Assembly: GCA_015062685.1 (NCBI GenBank)
Contig: SUUE01000012.1
Location: 1 to 64,000 of the forward strand
Source of the DNA: Coriobacteriaceae bacterium
Lineage (GTDB): Bacteria; Actinomycetota; Coriobacteriia; Coriobacteriales; Eggerthellaceae
Direction of reading: 5' to 3'
DNA length: 64,000 nucleotides
Made by a program: the position numbers and the translations under genes. Positions 19,828-27,798 of the stretch are shown here, piece by piece. Each line of letters opens with the position of its first letter. Position 1 is the first letter of the stretch. Below the pieces are notes generated by a model that searched no databases, was not told the DNA's origin, and saw only the letters and a program-made list of their open reading frames with translations.

Positions 19828-20238
19828 CTAGGCGATCTTGTCGCCGGCGGTGGGGCCGGGGGAGGAGATGAAGACCTCCTCGACGCTCACGAAGCAGCCG
19901 CCTTTGGCCTTGATGGGCATGCCCATCTGCTCGAACGCGGCGTCGACCCACGCCTTCTGCGCCTCGAACTCCGCGCCCTCGTTCACGTAGCGCGCGGTGC
20001 CGCGGAGCTCGAACGCCTTGGCGCCCTGCCAGAACACGACGGCCACCTTGGGGTTCGCCTGCACGTTTGCGAGCGTCTTCTTGAAGAACTGGTCGGACAG
20101 GTAGACGGTCTCGTCGTCGATGATTGCCTTCATGCCGACGATGCAGCTGTTGGGCTGGCCGTCCGTGCTGGCGGTCGAGAACACGACGTTGTCCACTTCC
20201 TTGAAGAGCTCTTGAACCTCTGCGGGCATGGTTGCCAT
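19828..20238 (-). CDS. Pyridoxamine 5'-phosphate oxidase-fold (FMN-binding) protein
   Basis: 136 residues with the split-barrel flavin fold of the PNPOx-like family: VVFSTASTDGQPNSCIVGMKAI, VYLSDQFFKKTLANVQANPKVAVVFW and FELRGTARYVNEG are the typical strands that bind FMN. Many such small proteins are flavin reductases or have unknown substrates. AGGAGG precedes the ATG at a good distance. It is a single gene whose 3' end abuts a mobile-looking repeat element. Confidence 0.85.
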   Translation of the reverse strand: MATMPAEVQELFKEVDNVVFSTASTDGQPNSCIVGMKAIIDDETVYLSDQFFKKTLANVQANPKVAVVFWQGAKAFELRGTARYVNEGAEFEAQKAWVDAAFEQMGMPIKAKGGCFVSVEEVFISSPGPTAGDKIA

Positions 20239-20352
20239 GGTTTCCTCCTAACGTTGGTTTCTTACATCGGCATTGTATGTCAAGGCGCGCCGGGCGGCGG
20301 GCAATCTTTCGAACCCGGGCGCGCGCCGCGCTGGGGCCAGGGGCGGAGCGGG

Positions 20353-20358
20353 TATAAT
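20353..20358 (+). promoter_or_regulatory. -10 box placed for a leaderless transcript
   Basis: A perfect TATAAT ends 7 bp before the antiporter ATG at 20366. Transcription would begin at or within one base of the start codon, and no ribosome site is present, so a leaderless mRNA is likely. The -35 region (around CTGGGG, 20331) is weak. Confidence 0.6.
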
Positions 20359-20365
20359 ACGCGTC

Positions 20366-21544
20366 ATGGAAGCTGAATTCATATCCCTCGCGGTCATAGC
20401 CCTGGTGGCGGCGCTCGTGCCGCTCGTGGCCAACCGCATTCCGGGCAAGCTCGTGCCCGAGACGGTGCTGCTGCTCATCGCGGGCGCGGTGTTCGGGCCG
20501 CACGCGCTGGGCGTCGTGCAGGTGACCGATGCCGTCAGCCTGCTCTCCGACCTCGGCATGGCGTTCCTGTTCCTGCTGGCGGGCTACGAGATCGAGCCGC
20601 GCACCCTGACGGGCCGCACCGGCCGCATGTCGGTGCTCACCTGGCTGGCGTCGTTCGCCATCGCCACCGCCGCGATCGTCGGGATCGCCCACGCCGAGGC
20701 GGGCGACATCGGTGCGGTGGCGGCGTCCATAGCGCTCACCACCACGGCTATCGGCACGCTCATGCCCATCCTCGCCGAGCGCGGCATATTGGGCACGCGC
20801 GTGGGCGACCTCGTGCTCAGCTTCGGCACCTACGGCGAGATCATGCCCGTCCTGGCCATAGCGCTGCTGCTGACGGCCCGCGCGAAATGGGTCACCGTCA
20901 TCGTGCTGCTCGCGTTCGCGGGCATCGCCGTGTTCGTCGGCTGGCGCGCGAAGGGCTTCCGCCGCCGCGCGAGCCACGTGCACGACTTCCTCGTCGACCG
21001 CGCGGACTCCGGAAGCCAGACCCTCGTGCGCGCCACCATCTGCCTGCTCATCTGCCTCGTGGCCGTGAGCGCCGTCTTCCACCTGGACATCATCCTGGGC
21101 TCGTTCGCGGCCGGCTTCGTGCTGCGCTACGTGGTGCCCGAGGGCAACCGCTCCCTCGAGCAGAAGCTCGAGGCCATCGGCTACGGCTTCCTCATCCCGC
21201 TGTTCTTCGTGGTGTCCGGCGCGGGCATCGACCTGTCCGCCATCGGCGCCAAGCCGCTCATGCTCGTCCTGTTCATCGTCATGCTCATCGTGGTGCGCTT
21301 CTTCCCGATCCTCGTGGCGCTGCGCCTCGGCCGCGACACGCGCGATCTGCACTGGTCCGAGCGCGTGACCGTGGCGTTCTACTGCACCACCGCGCTGCCG
21401 CTCATCGTGGCCGTGACCAACATCGCCGTGAGCGCCGGCGCCATGCAGCAGTCCACCGCCTCCATCATGGTCGCGGCCGGCGCCGTAACCGTCTTCCTCA
21501 TGCCGCTGCTGGCGATGGCCTGCCAGCGCGTGCTGAAGGACTAG
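20366..21544 (+). CDS. CPA2-family cation:proton antiporter (KefB/NhaS-like membrane domain)
   Basis: 392 residues, about 12 membrane helices and no C-terminal TrkA domain. RIPGKLVPETVLLLIAGAVFGPHALG, FLFLLAGYEIEPRTL and IALTTTAIGTLMPIL are signature segments of the Na+/H+ exchanger family; FVVSGAGIDLSAI is the later conserved helix. It would exchange K+ or Na+ for protons across the membrane. The ATG at 20366 is chosen because the frame upstream lacks a ribosome site and TATAAT ends just before it. Confidence 0.88.
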   Translation: MEAEFISLAVIALVAALVPLVANRIPGKLVPETVLLLIAGAVFGPHALGVVQVTDAVSLLSDLGMAFLFLLAGYEIEPRTLTGRTGRMSVLTWLASFAIATAAIVGIAHAEAGDIGAVAASIALTTTAIGTLMPILAERGILGTRVGDLVLSFGTYGEIMPVLAIALLLTARAKWVTVIVLLAFAGIAVFVGWRAKGFRRRASHVHDFLVDRADSGSQTLVRATICLLICLVAVSAVFHLDIILGSFAAGFVLRYVVPEGNRSLEQKLEAIGYGFLIPLFFVVSGAGIDLSAIGAKPLMLVLFIVMLIVVRFFPILVALRLGRDTRDLHWSERVTVAFYCTTALPLIVAVTNIAVSAGAMQQSTASIMVAAGAVTVFLMPLLAMACQRVLKD

Positions 21545-21636
21545 CAACCGTTACCGCACCGTCACTGCCCCCCGCGCCCCATGCGCGTGGCGCGGGGTAT
21601 CATGGGCGCATGAGGGCCATCGGGAAAGGGGCGATC

Positions 21637-22584
21637 ATGTGCACGGGAATCAGATTCACCGACGACGCCGGCAACATGTACTTTGGCCGCAACCTCGATT
21701 GGAGCTGCTCGTACGGGGAGCGGGTGGTCATCACGCCCACGGGCTATGTGCCGAAGTCCCCGTTCGGTGCCGTCTCCCAAATCAGGCACGCGATCATCGG
21801 TATGGGCATTGTGCAGGAGGGCGTGCCGCTCTACTTCGACTGCGCCAACGACGCCGGGCTGGCGGTGGCGGGCCTGAACTTCCCCGGCTACGCGCAGTAC
21901 GCGCCCGCGCCCGTCCAGGGCAAGACGAGCATAGCCGCCTACGAGTTCCCGCTGTGGGTCGTCGCCAACTTCGAGACGGTGGGCCAGGTGGAAGAGGCGC
22001 TGGCGAACGCCGTGATCGTCGACGAGCCCATCAACGAGAAGTTCCCGTCATCGCTGCTGCACTGGATCATCGGCGACGCGACGCGCTCGATCGTGGTGGA
22101 GCACACCGCGCAGGGCATGCAGGTGTTCCGCGACGATTTCGACGTTCTCACCAACCAGCCCGGGTTCGCATGGCACGCCGAGAACGTGCGCAACTACATC
22201 AACGTGACGCCCGACGTGCCGGGGCCGCTGAGCTGGCGCACCGCCGAGCTCAGCGCCTACGGCTCGGGCGGCGGCATGCGCGGCCTGCCGGGCGACTACT
22301 ACTCGCCGTCGCGGTTCGTGCGCGTGGCCTACCTGAACGCGCATTACCCGCAGCAGGGCACGGAGGAGGAGAACGTCAGCCGCCTGTTCCACACGCTCAC
22401 GGGCGTCGCCATGATCGACGGCGCCGCCAAGATGACGGACGGCGCGTTCGAGAAGACCATCTTCACGGGCGGCGTGTCGTGCCGCACGAACACCTACTAC
22501 TATTCCACCTACGAGGACCCCGCCATCCGCTCCGTTGCGCTCGCCGACCACGATGCGACGGGTGCCGAGCTCATCGTCGTCTAG
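21637..22584 (+). CDS. bsh: Bile salt hydrolase / choloylglycine hydrolase family
   Basis: 315 residues, the usual length. Removal of Met1 would expose Cys2 as nucleophile (MCTGIRF). Arg18 and Asp21 (FGRNLDW) and Asn81 (VAGLNFPGY) match the known catalytic set of the Ntn-hydrolase family, and SPSRFVRVAY carries the late Arg. It would release glycine or taurine from conjugated bile acids in the cytoplasm. The loop segment AYGSGGGMRGLPGDYY has a G-S-G rather than an S-R-x arrangement, which in lactobacilli goes with preference for glycine conjugates; applying that rule here is inference. The start at 21637 follows AAAGGGG. Penicillin acylase is the main alternative for this family. Confidence 0.9.
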   Translation: MCTGIRFTDDAGNMYFGRNLDWSCSYGERVVITPTGYVPKSPFGAVSQIRHAIIGMGIVQEGVPLYFDCANDAGLAVAGLNFPGYAQYAPAPVQGKTSIAAYEFPLWVVANFETVGQVEEALANAVIVDEPINEKFPSSLLHWIIGDATRSIVVEHTAQGMQVFRDDFDVLTNQPGFAWHAENVRNYINVTPDVPGPLSWRTAELSAYGSGGGMRGLPGDYYSPSRFVRVAYLNAHYPQQGTEEENVSRLFHTLTGVAMIDGAAKMTDGAFEKTIFTGGVSCRTNTYYYSTYEDPAIRSVALADHDATGAELIVV

Positions 22585-22671
22585 GGGCCGGCTGGCTGCG
22601 GCGCTATTATGCTGAGAATGGGTTTCGGGAACGTTCCGGAACTTGCCCCGCGCCACTGAAATCGGGTTTCG

Positions 22672-22852
22672 TGGCAGGATATTGCGCTAGTCTGAAGCCG
22701 TTTTATCAGACTAGCGGGATATCCTGCCAGTAGCCTTTCAGACTAAGGCGAAATCCTGTCAAACCGCTTCAGAATAGTGCGAAATCCTGCCGCGAAACCT
22801 CGAAATCGTGGATGGAACCCCCTTGGTTTTCAGACTAGCCTTGAATCCTGCC
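22672..22852. repeat. Array of 23-25 bp repeats at 31-bp spacing with a leading inverted copy
   Basis: TCAGACTAG-CG-N-ATCCTGCC units begin at 22706, 22738, 22769 and 22830; the last gap is twice the period, with a lost unit near 22800. An inverted unit at 22672-22695 pairs with the first direct one to give a 24-bp stem and 10-base loop. The rest of the 990-bp gap between 22585 and 23575 holds a hairpin, a large palindrome, REP copies and the cbiD promoter. I see no convincing gene. Confidence 0.75.
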
Positions 22853-22907
22853 ATGGATGAGCGCCTGGACGTTCCGGTGCTCATCAAAGTGGCTTCGGGA
22901 AAGAGAG

Positions 22908-22933
22908 AAGGGCCGCTCGAACGAGCGGCCCTT
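22908..22933. terminator. Hairpin, possible terminator after the bile salt hydrolase gene
   Basis: AAGGGCCGCTCG and CGAGCGGCCCTT form a 12-bp GC-rich stem with a two-base loop. No T-run follows, so factor-independent termination is doubtful. Confidence 0.4.
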
Positions 22934-23200
22934 GCATATCGGCCTCCAGGGAGAGAGAGGGGGTGGGAACCCTGTTGGCCTTTTTGCGGTGATCAGCAGA
23001 CGAGAGGGCTTTCACCGCCGTGTCAGTTATTTGACGAAAGTTATACTATGGTAACTAATCGCAAAGGGCAACCGGTTTTCTGGGAATTAGGCGCCCGTCC
23101 ATAAGTAATCCACAACTAACATTTACCTATCAAATATAAAAACGGACGCGCGGAGCGCGCCTCTGCGTTGGGGAAGCGAGCCCGTCGTGGGTCGCGGCCG

Positions 23201-23309
23201 GATGAGACGGAGGGGTCAGGGCCCTTTGTCTCATTGACGAAGTCTTTACGCGCGAAGCGCGGTGGCGTTATTCCAATGAGACAAAGGGCCCTGACCCCTC
23301 CGTCTCATC
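23201..23309. repeat. Perfect 36-bp inverted repeat around a 37-base spacer
   Basis: The arm at 23201-23236 starts GATGAGACGGAGGGGTCAGG and the arm at 23274-23309 is its exact reverse complement over all 36 bases. No gene is inside. It resembles small palindromic mobile elements, but no transposase of that kind is in the window. Confidence 0.9.
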
Positions 23310-23358
23310 CTCGGCAGGGCCGTCGGGCGGGCACGCCGATCCCTGCACGTGGTTGCCC

Positions 23359-23525
23359 GTAGGGGCGCTCCCCGAGCGCCCGTCGGCATCGGTTGAAGGA
23401 CGCGCGGAGCGCGCCCCTACGGAGTCGACCGCAACGGTAGCGTTTACGCCGTTCTCGGTAGGGCCGTCGGGCGGGCGTGCCGATGCCCGCGCGTGGTTGT
23501 TTGTAGGGGCGCTCCCCGAGCGCCC
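23359..23525. repeat. REP-like dispersed palindromes, cluster 2
   Basis: Copies at 23359-23381 (forward), 23398-23420 (inverse, GGACGCGCGGAGC type) and 23503-23525 (forward). Between them lie pieces also found in the cbiGH linker: a GTAAACG-type 33-bp unit and a CATGCGCGGGCATCGGC-type 48-bp unit, both inverted here. Confidence 0.8.
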
Positions 23526-23536
23526 GTCGGCGCCGG

Positions 23537-23565
23537 TTGGGGGGTGCGCGGCAATGCTCTACAAT
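23537..23565 (+). promoter_or_regulatory. Promoter of the cobalamin operon
   Basis: TTGGGG (23537-23542), 17 bp, then TACAAT (23560-23565). The predicted start of transcription is only a few bases before cbiD's ATG at 23576 and no ribosome site is seen, so a leaderless or very short leader is likely. The -35 box is partly formed by the end of a REP cluster. No cobalamin riboswitch was found upstream. Confidence 0.55.
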
Positions 23566-23575
23566 CGAAAGCACG

Positions 23576-24760
23576 ATGAAACGGCTCGAGAAATATATCA
23601 ACGTGGGCACGAAGCGCATGCGCTGCGGCTACACCACGGGCACGTGTGCCGCGGCGGCGACGCGCGCGGCGGCGGAGCTGTTGCTGCACGGCACGTTGGT
23701 GCCCGCGGTCACGGTGTCCACGCCCTCGGGCACGGACGTCGTGGTGGAAATCGAGAAGCACGAGGCCGGCGACGGCTGGGCCCAGTGCGCGGTGCAGAAG
23801 GACGCGGGCGACGACCCGGACGTCACCGACGGCGTGCTCGTCTACGCGCGCGTCGAGCGCAGCGCCGAGCCCGGCGTGCGCATCGACGGCGGCATCGGGG
23901 TGGGGCGCGTCACGGCCGAGGGGCTCGACCAGCCCGTGGGCGCGGCCGCCATCAACTCCACGCCCCGCCGCATGATCGCCGAGCAGGCCGAAGCGGCGCT
24001 GCAGGCGGGCGCCTGTCCGGGCGGCACGGGCCTGCTCGTGACCATCTCCATCCCCGCCGGCGTGGAGCTGGCGGCAAAGACGTTCAACCCGCGCCTCGGC
24101 ATCGAGGGCGGCATATCGGTGCTCGGCACGTCGGGCGTCGTGCGGCCCATGAGCGAGGACGCGCTCATCTCGTCGATCGAGCTGCAGATGCGCACGCTCC
24201 GGGCGCGCGGCGAGACGAGCGTGCTCGTCGTGCCCGGCAACTACGGCAGCGACTTCGCGCGCTCCCAGCTGCAGCTGGACACGACCGACGCCGTGTCGTG
24301 CTCGAACTACTTCGGCGCCACCATCGACGCCGCCAGCATGCTCGGCTTCGAGCGCATGCTCATCGTGGGCCACATCGGCAAGATGGCCAAGGTGGCGGGC
24401 GGCATCATGAACACGCACTCGCGCGTGGCGGACTGCCGCGTGGAGGTGCTGGCCGCCCATGCGGCGCAGGCCGGCGCCCCGCAAGACGCCGTGCGCCAGG
24501 TCATGGCGGCGGCCACGACCGACGCCGCGATCGAGGCGCTCGCGGCCTGCGGTGCCACGGAGGCGGCCATGGCCTCGCTCGTGCAGAGCCTGGCGAGCAA
24601 GCTCGACAACCGCGCGTCGGGCGCGCTGAAGGTGGAGGCCGTCGTGTTCTCGAACGCGCACGGCACCCTGGGCCAGACTCCCGGCGCGGAAGCCCTGCTG
24701 CAGAGCTTCGCCATCACGAGCGCGACACCCGCGGGGCGCTATCGTTTCGCAGGCAAGTAA
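23576..24760 (+). CDS. cbiD: Cobalt-precorrin-5B (C1)-methyltransferase CbiD
   Basis: 394 residues. The CbiD signature RCGYTTGTCAAAATRAAAELL is near the N-terminus (its core YTTGTCAAAA), followed by VEIEKHEAGDGW and the SAM-related GRVTAEGLDQPVG stretch; FLIVGHIGKMAKVAGG-like ILIVGHIGKMAKVAGGIMNTH lies at about residue 260. It methylates C1 of the corrin precursor in the anaerobic pathway. It is the first gene of the cluster. The ATG at 23576 is preferred to 23537 because the promoter lies between them. Confidence 0.95.
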   Translation: MKRLEKYINVGTKRMRCGYTTGTCAAAATRAAAELLLHGTLVPAVTVSTPSGTDVVVEIEKHEAGDGWAQCAVQKDAGDDPDVTDGVLVYARVERSAEPGVRIDGGIGVGRVTAEGLDQPVGAAAINSTPRRMIAEQAEAALQAGACPGGTGLLVTISIPAGVELAAKTFNPRLGIEGGISVLGTSGVVRPMSEDALISSIELQMRTLRARGETSVLVVPGNYGSDFARSQLQLDTTDAVSCSNYFGATIDAASMLGFERMLIVGHIGKMAKVAGGIMNTHSRVADCRVEVLAAHAAQAGAPQDAVRQVMAAATTDAAIEALAACGATEAAMASLVQSLASKLDNRASGALKVEAVVFSNAHGTLGQTPGAEALLQSFAITSATPAGRYRFAGK

Positions 24761-24828
24761 GGTAGTATTTCCTGCATGCAAGACAATTGTTCCTCGCGCA
24801 GCTAAAGCTCGGAGAAGGGGTGTTCCCT

Positions 24829-25596
24829 GTGGTTCATTTCGTGGGAGCCGGGTCGGGCGCGGCCGACCTCATCACGGTTCGGGGCGCGCGCCTGCTCGAG
24901 CAGGCCGACGTCATCATATATGCGGGCTCGCTCGTGAACCCCGCGCTGCTCGACTACGCCAAGGAAGGCTGCGAGATCCACGACTCGGCCGGCATGACGC
25001 TTGAGGAAGTGATCGCCGTCATGGAGGCCGCCGAGGCCGAGGGCAAGACGACGGTGCGCCTGCACACGGGCGACCCGTCGCTCTACGGCGCGCACCGCGA
25101 GCAGATGGACCTGCTCGACCGGGCCGGCATCGGCTACGACGTGGTGCCCGGCGTCTCGTCGTTCAGCGGCGCGGCCGCCGCGCTCAAGGCGGAATACACG
25201 CTGCCGAACGTGTCGCAGTCGGTCATCATCACGCGCATGGAGGGCCGCACGCCCGTGCCCGACGGCGAAAAGCTGCGCCTCATGGCGCAGCACGGCTGCA
25301 CGATGGTGCTGTTCCTGTCCACCGGCCTGCTCGACCGGGCGCAGGAGGAGCTGCTGGCCGGCGCCTACGAGCCCGACACGCCGGCGGCCATCGTCTACAA
25401 GGCCACGTGGCCGGACGAGAAGGTGCTCCGCTGCACGGTGGGCACGCTCGCCGAGACCGCGCGCCGGGCGGGCGTGAAGAGCACCGCGCTCGTGACCATC
25501 GGGGGCTTCCTCGGCAGCTCCTACGAGAGGTCCTGCTTGTACGACCCCTCGTTCACCCACGGGTTCAGGAAAGGCGAACAGCCGCAGCGGGGCTAG
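24829..25596 (+). CDS. cbiF: Cobalt-precorrin-4 C11-methyltransferase CbiF
   Basis: 255 residues, the usual length, from GTG 24829; GGAGAAGG lies 10 bp before it, while the earlier TTG at 24787 has no ribosome site. The SAM-binding tetrapyrrole methylase fold is clear: HFVGAGSGAADLITVRG at the start, LHTGDPSLYGAHREQ, VVPGVSSFSGAAAAL, and ITRMEGRTPVP. It adds the C11 methyl group. It lies 68 bp after cbiD and 15 bp before cbiGH. Confidence 0.95.
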   Translation: MVHFVGAGSGAADLITVRGARLLEQADVIIYAGSLVNPALLDYAKEGCEIHDSAGMTLEEVIAVMEAAEAEGKTTVRLHTGDPSLYGAHREQMDLLDRAGIGYDVVPGVSSFSGAAAALKAEYTLPNVSQSVIITRMEGRTPVPDGEKLRLMAQHGCTMVLFLSTGLLDRAQEELLAGAYEPDTPAAIVYKATWPDEKVLRCTVGTLAETARRAGVKSTALVTIGGFLGSSYERSCLYDPSFTHGFRKGEQPQRG

Positions 25597-25611
25597 GCCG
25601 CCGGCGGCTTC

Positions 25612-27798
25612 ATGATTATGGAGAGCATCAGCTTCATAGCGTTCACGCGCAAGGGCTGCGAGACGGCGAAGGCGCTGGCCGCGGGCCTGGCCTCATGCGC
25701 CGACTATGCCGGTGCGCGGGTTTCCGTTTGCGGGCCCGGGCGGCTCGCGGCAGGCGCGGGCATCGACGCGTACGACGACCTGGCCGCCTGGACAGCCGAG
25801 CATTTCGCGGCAGACGACGCCCTCGTGTTCGTGGGGGCGTCGGGCATAGCCGTGCGCGCCATCGCGCCGCACGTGCGCGACAAGTTCGTCGACCCCGCCG
25901 TGGTGAGCGTGGACGAAGCGGGCGCATTCGCCGTGCCGCTGCTGTCCGGCCACGTGGGCGGCGCGAACGAGCTGACGCGCGCCCTCGCGGGCATCGCCGG
26001 CGGGCAGGCGGCCGTTTCCACGGCCACCGACGTGAACGGCGTGTTCGCGGTGGACGAATGGGCGGCCCGGCAGGGGTTCGCCATAATCGAGCGCGACGTG
26101 GCGAAGGAAGTGTCCGCGGCGCTGCTCGAGGGGAAGCCCGTCGGGTTCGCGTCCGATTTCGACCTGGGGTGGGAGCTGCCGCAGGGCGTGGTGGACGGCG
26201 CGGCGGATATCGGCTTCGTCGTGTCGCTGGACGAGGGCACCCAGCCGTTCCCGCGCACGTTGCACCTCGTGCCGCGCGTGGCGACGGTGGGCGTCGGTTG
26301 CAGGCGCGGCACGGACGCCGATGCCCTGGCGGGCGCCGTGTTCGGCGCGCTTTCCCGGGCGCACGTGTCGCCCCGCGCGGTGCGGGCGCTCGCGTCGATC
26401 GACGTGAAGGCAAACGAACCCGCCATCCGCGAGCTCGCGCAGCGCGAGGGCTGGGAGCTGCGGTTCTACTCGGCCGACGAGCTGGCGGCCGTGCCCGGGA
26501 GCTTCGATTCCTCCGATTTCGTGGAACAGACCGTGGGCGTGGGCAACGTCTGCGAGCGCGCCGCATGCACGGCCGGCGGCAGCCTCGTGGCGGCCAAGCA
26601 CGCCGCCAACGGCGTGACCGTCGCGATCGCTGCTGCGACGGTTGTCCCCATTGGCGAAAACACCGCTGCGACGGTTGCTCCGGCCGGCGTGAATACCGCT
26701 GCGACGGTTGACCCTGTTGGCGGAAACGCCGCTGCGGTGGTTGACCCTGTTGGTGTAAACGCCGCTGCGGTGGTTGACCCTGTAGGGGCGCGCTCCGCGC
26801 GTCCATCAACCGCGGTCGACGGGCGCTCGGGGAGCGCCCCTACAAACAACCATGCGCGGGCATCGGCATGCCCGCCCGGCGGACCCGCCGCAAACAACCA
26901 TGCGCGGGCATCGGTATGCCCGCCCGGCGGACCCGCCGCAAACGACCACGACCGCGGGCGCTCGGAGCGCGCCCCTACAAACAACCATGCGCGGGCATCG
27001 GTATGCCCGCCCGGCGGACCCGCCGCAAACGACCGCGGGCGCGCGTCGGCATGCCCGGCGAACGGCAGGCTCTCCATCGTGGGGCTGGGGCCCGGCGGGG
27101 CGGACGACATGACGGGCCGGGCGCGCCGCGCGGTGGAAGCCGCCGACGTCGTGGCCGGCTACACGGTGTACGTGGACCTGCTGCGCAGCGACTTCCCGTG
27201 CAAACGCTACATCGTGACGCCCATGCGCAAGGAGGTGGAGCGGTGCCGCGCGGCTCTGGCTGCCGCCGCCGAGGGCCACAACGTGGCCATGGTGTGCTCG
27301 GGCGACCCGGGCGTCTACGGCATGGCGGGCCTCGTGCTCGAGCTCGCCGGCGACTACCCGCCCGTCCAGATCGAGGTCGTCCCCGGCGTGTCGGCGGCCA
27401 ACGGGGGAGCGGCCGTGCTCGGCGCGCCCCTCATGCACGACTACTGCGTCATCTCGCTTTCCGACCTGCTCACGCCGTGGGAAAAGATCGAGCGCCGGCT
27501 CGTGGCCGCGGCCGAGTCCGACCTCGTCATAGCGCTCTACAACCCGTCGTCGCACAAGCGCCCCGACTACCTGCGGCGCGCGTGCGACATACTGCTCGCG
27601 CACAAGAGCCCCGCCACCGTGTGCGGCACGGTGCGCAACATCGGCCGCGAGGGCGAGGAGGCCCGCGTCATGACGCTGGCCGAGCTGCGCGACGCCCAGG
27701 TGGACATGTTCACGACGGTCTTCGTGGGGAACAGCCAGACGGTGGAGCTGGGCGGCCGCATGGTCACCCCGCGCGGCTACCTGCAGCGGGAGGGCTAG
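25612..27798 (+). CDS. cbiGH: CbiG-CbiH fusion with a repeat-built linker
   Basis: 728 residues. Residues 1 to about 335 are CbiG, which opens the lactone of cobalt-precorrin-5A: an N-terminal domain (VFVGASGIAVRAIAPHVRDKFVDPAVV, SGHVGGANELTRALA) and a C-terminal domain (GVGCRRGTDADALAGAVF, SIDVKANEPAIRELA). Residues about 483-728 are CbiH/CobJ, the C17 methylase that contracts the ring: SIVGLGPGGADDMTGRARRA, CSGDPGVYGMAGL, VVPGVSAANGGAA. About 150 residues between them are low-complexity repeats copied from intergenic elements, in frame. CbiG/CbiH fusions are known; this linker is abnormal. The second Met (25618) is an alternative start. Confidence 0.93.
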   Translation: MIMESISFIAFTRKGCETAKALAAGLASCADYAGARVSVCGPGRLAAGAGIDAYDDLAAWTAEHFAADDALVFVGASGIAVRAIAPHVRDKFVDPAVVSVDEAGAFAVPLLSGHVGGANELTRALAGIAGGQAAVSTATDVNGVFAVDEWAARQGFAIIERDVAKEVSAALLEGKPVGFASDFDLGWELPQGVVDGAADIGFVVSLDEGTQPFPRTLHLVPRVATVGVGCRRGTDADALAGAVFGALSRAHVSPRAVRALASIDVKANEPAIRELAQREGWELRFYSADELAAVPGSFDSSDFVEQTVGVGNVCERAACTAGGSLVAAKHAANGVTVAIAAATVVPIGENTAATVAPAGVNTAATVDPVGGNAAAVVDPVGVNAAAVVDPVGARSARPSTAVDGRSGSAPTNNHARASACPPGGPAANNHARASVCPPGGPAANDHDRGRSERAPTNNHARASVCPPGGPAANDRGRASACPANGRLSIVGLGPGGADDMTGRARRAVEAADVVAGYTVYVDLLRSDFPCKRYIVTPMRKEVERCRAALAAAAEGHNVAMVCSGDPGVYGMAGLVLELAGDYPPVQIEVVPGVSAANGGAAVLGAPLMHDYCVISLSDLLTPWEKIERRLVAAAESDLVIALYNPSSHKRPDYLRRACDILLAHKSPATVCGTVRNIGREGEEARVMTLAELRDAQVDMFTTVFVGNSQTVELGGRMVTPRGYLQREG
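26635..26799 (+). repeat. Five 33-bp tandem units inside cbiGH
   Basis: Units start at 26635, 26668, 26701, 26734 and 26767, each exactly 33 bp, so each adds 11 residues of the type AVVDPVGVNAA. The last unit runs into a REP copy at 26782. A similar unit is found outside genes at about 36246-36277 and, inverted, at about 23423-23450. Confidence 0.9.
26782..27027 (+). repeat. REP palindromes and three 48-bp units inside cbiGH
   Basis: REP copies at 26782-26804, 26821-26843 (inverse) and 26956-26978 (inverse). Between and after them are 48-bp units at 26845-26892, 26893-26940 and 26980-27027, each coding for 16 residues of the type NNHARASVCPPGGPAA. All lengths are multiples of three and keep the frame open. 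Confidence 0.9.

Noticed and set aside
22672-22852. CRISPR array
   Set aside because: Units are imperfect, spacers are only about 8 bases, the first unit is inverted and no cas genes are present.
22808-23104. A 98-codon gene after the bile salt hydrolase
   Set aside because: No ribosome site, runs through a repeat unit and a hairpin, no recognisable protein pattern.
22860-23575. Cobalamin riboswitch before cbiD
   Set aside because: No B12-box-like sequence was found by eye; a covariance search would settle it.
26635-27027. CRISPR or minisatellite outside genes
   Set aside because: The repeats are in frame within cbiGH and the spacers are not unique sequences.
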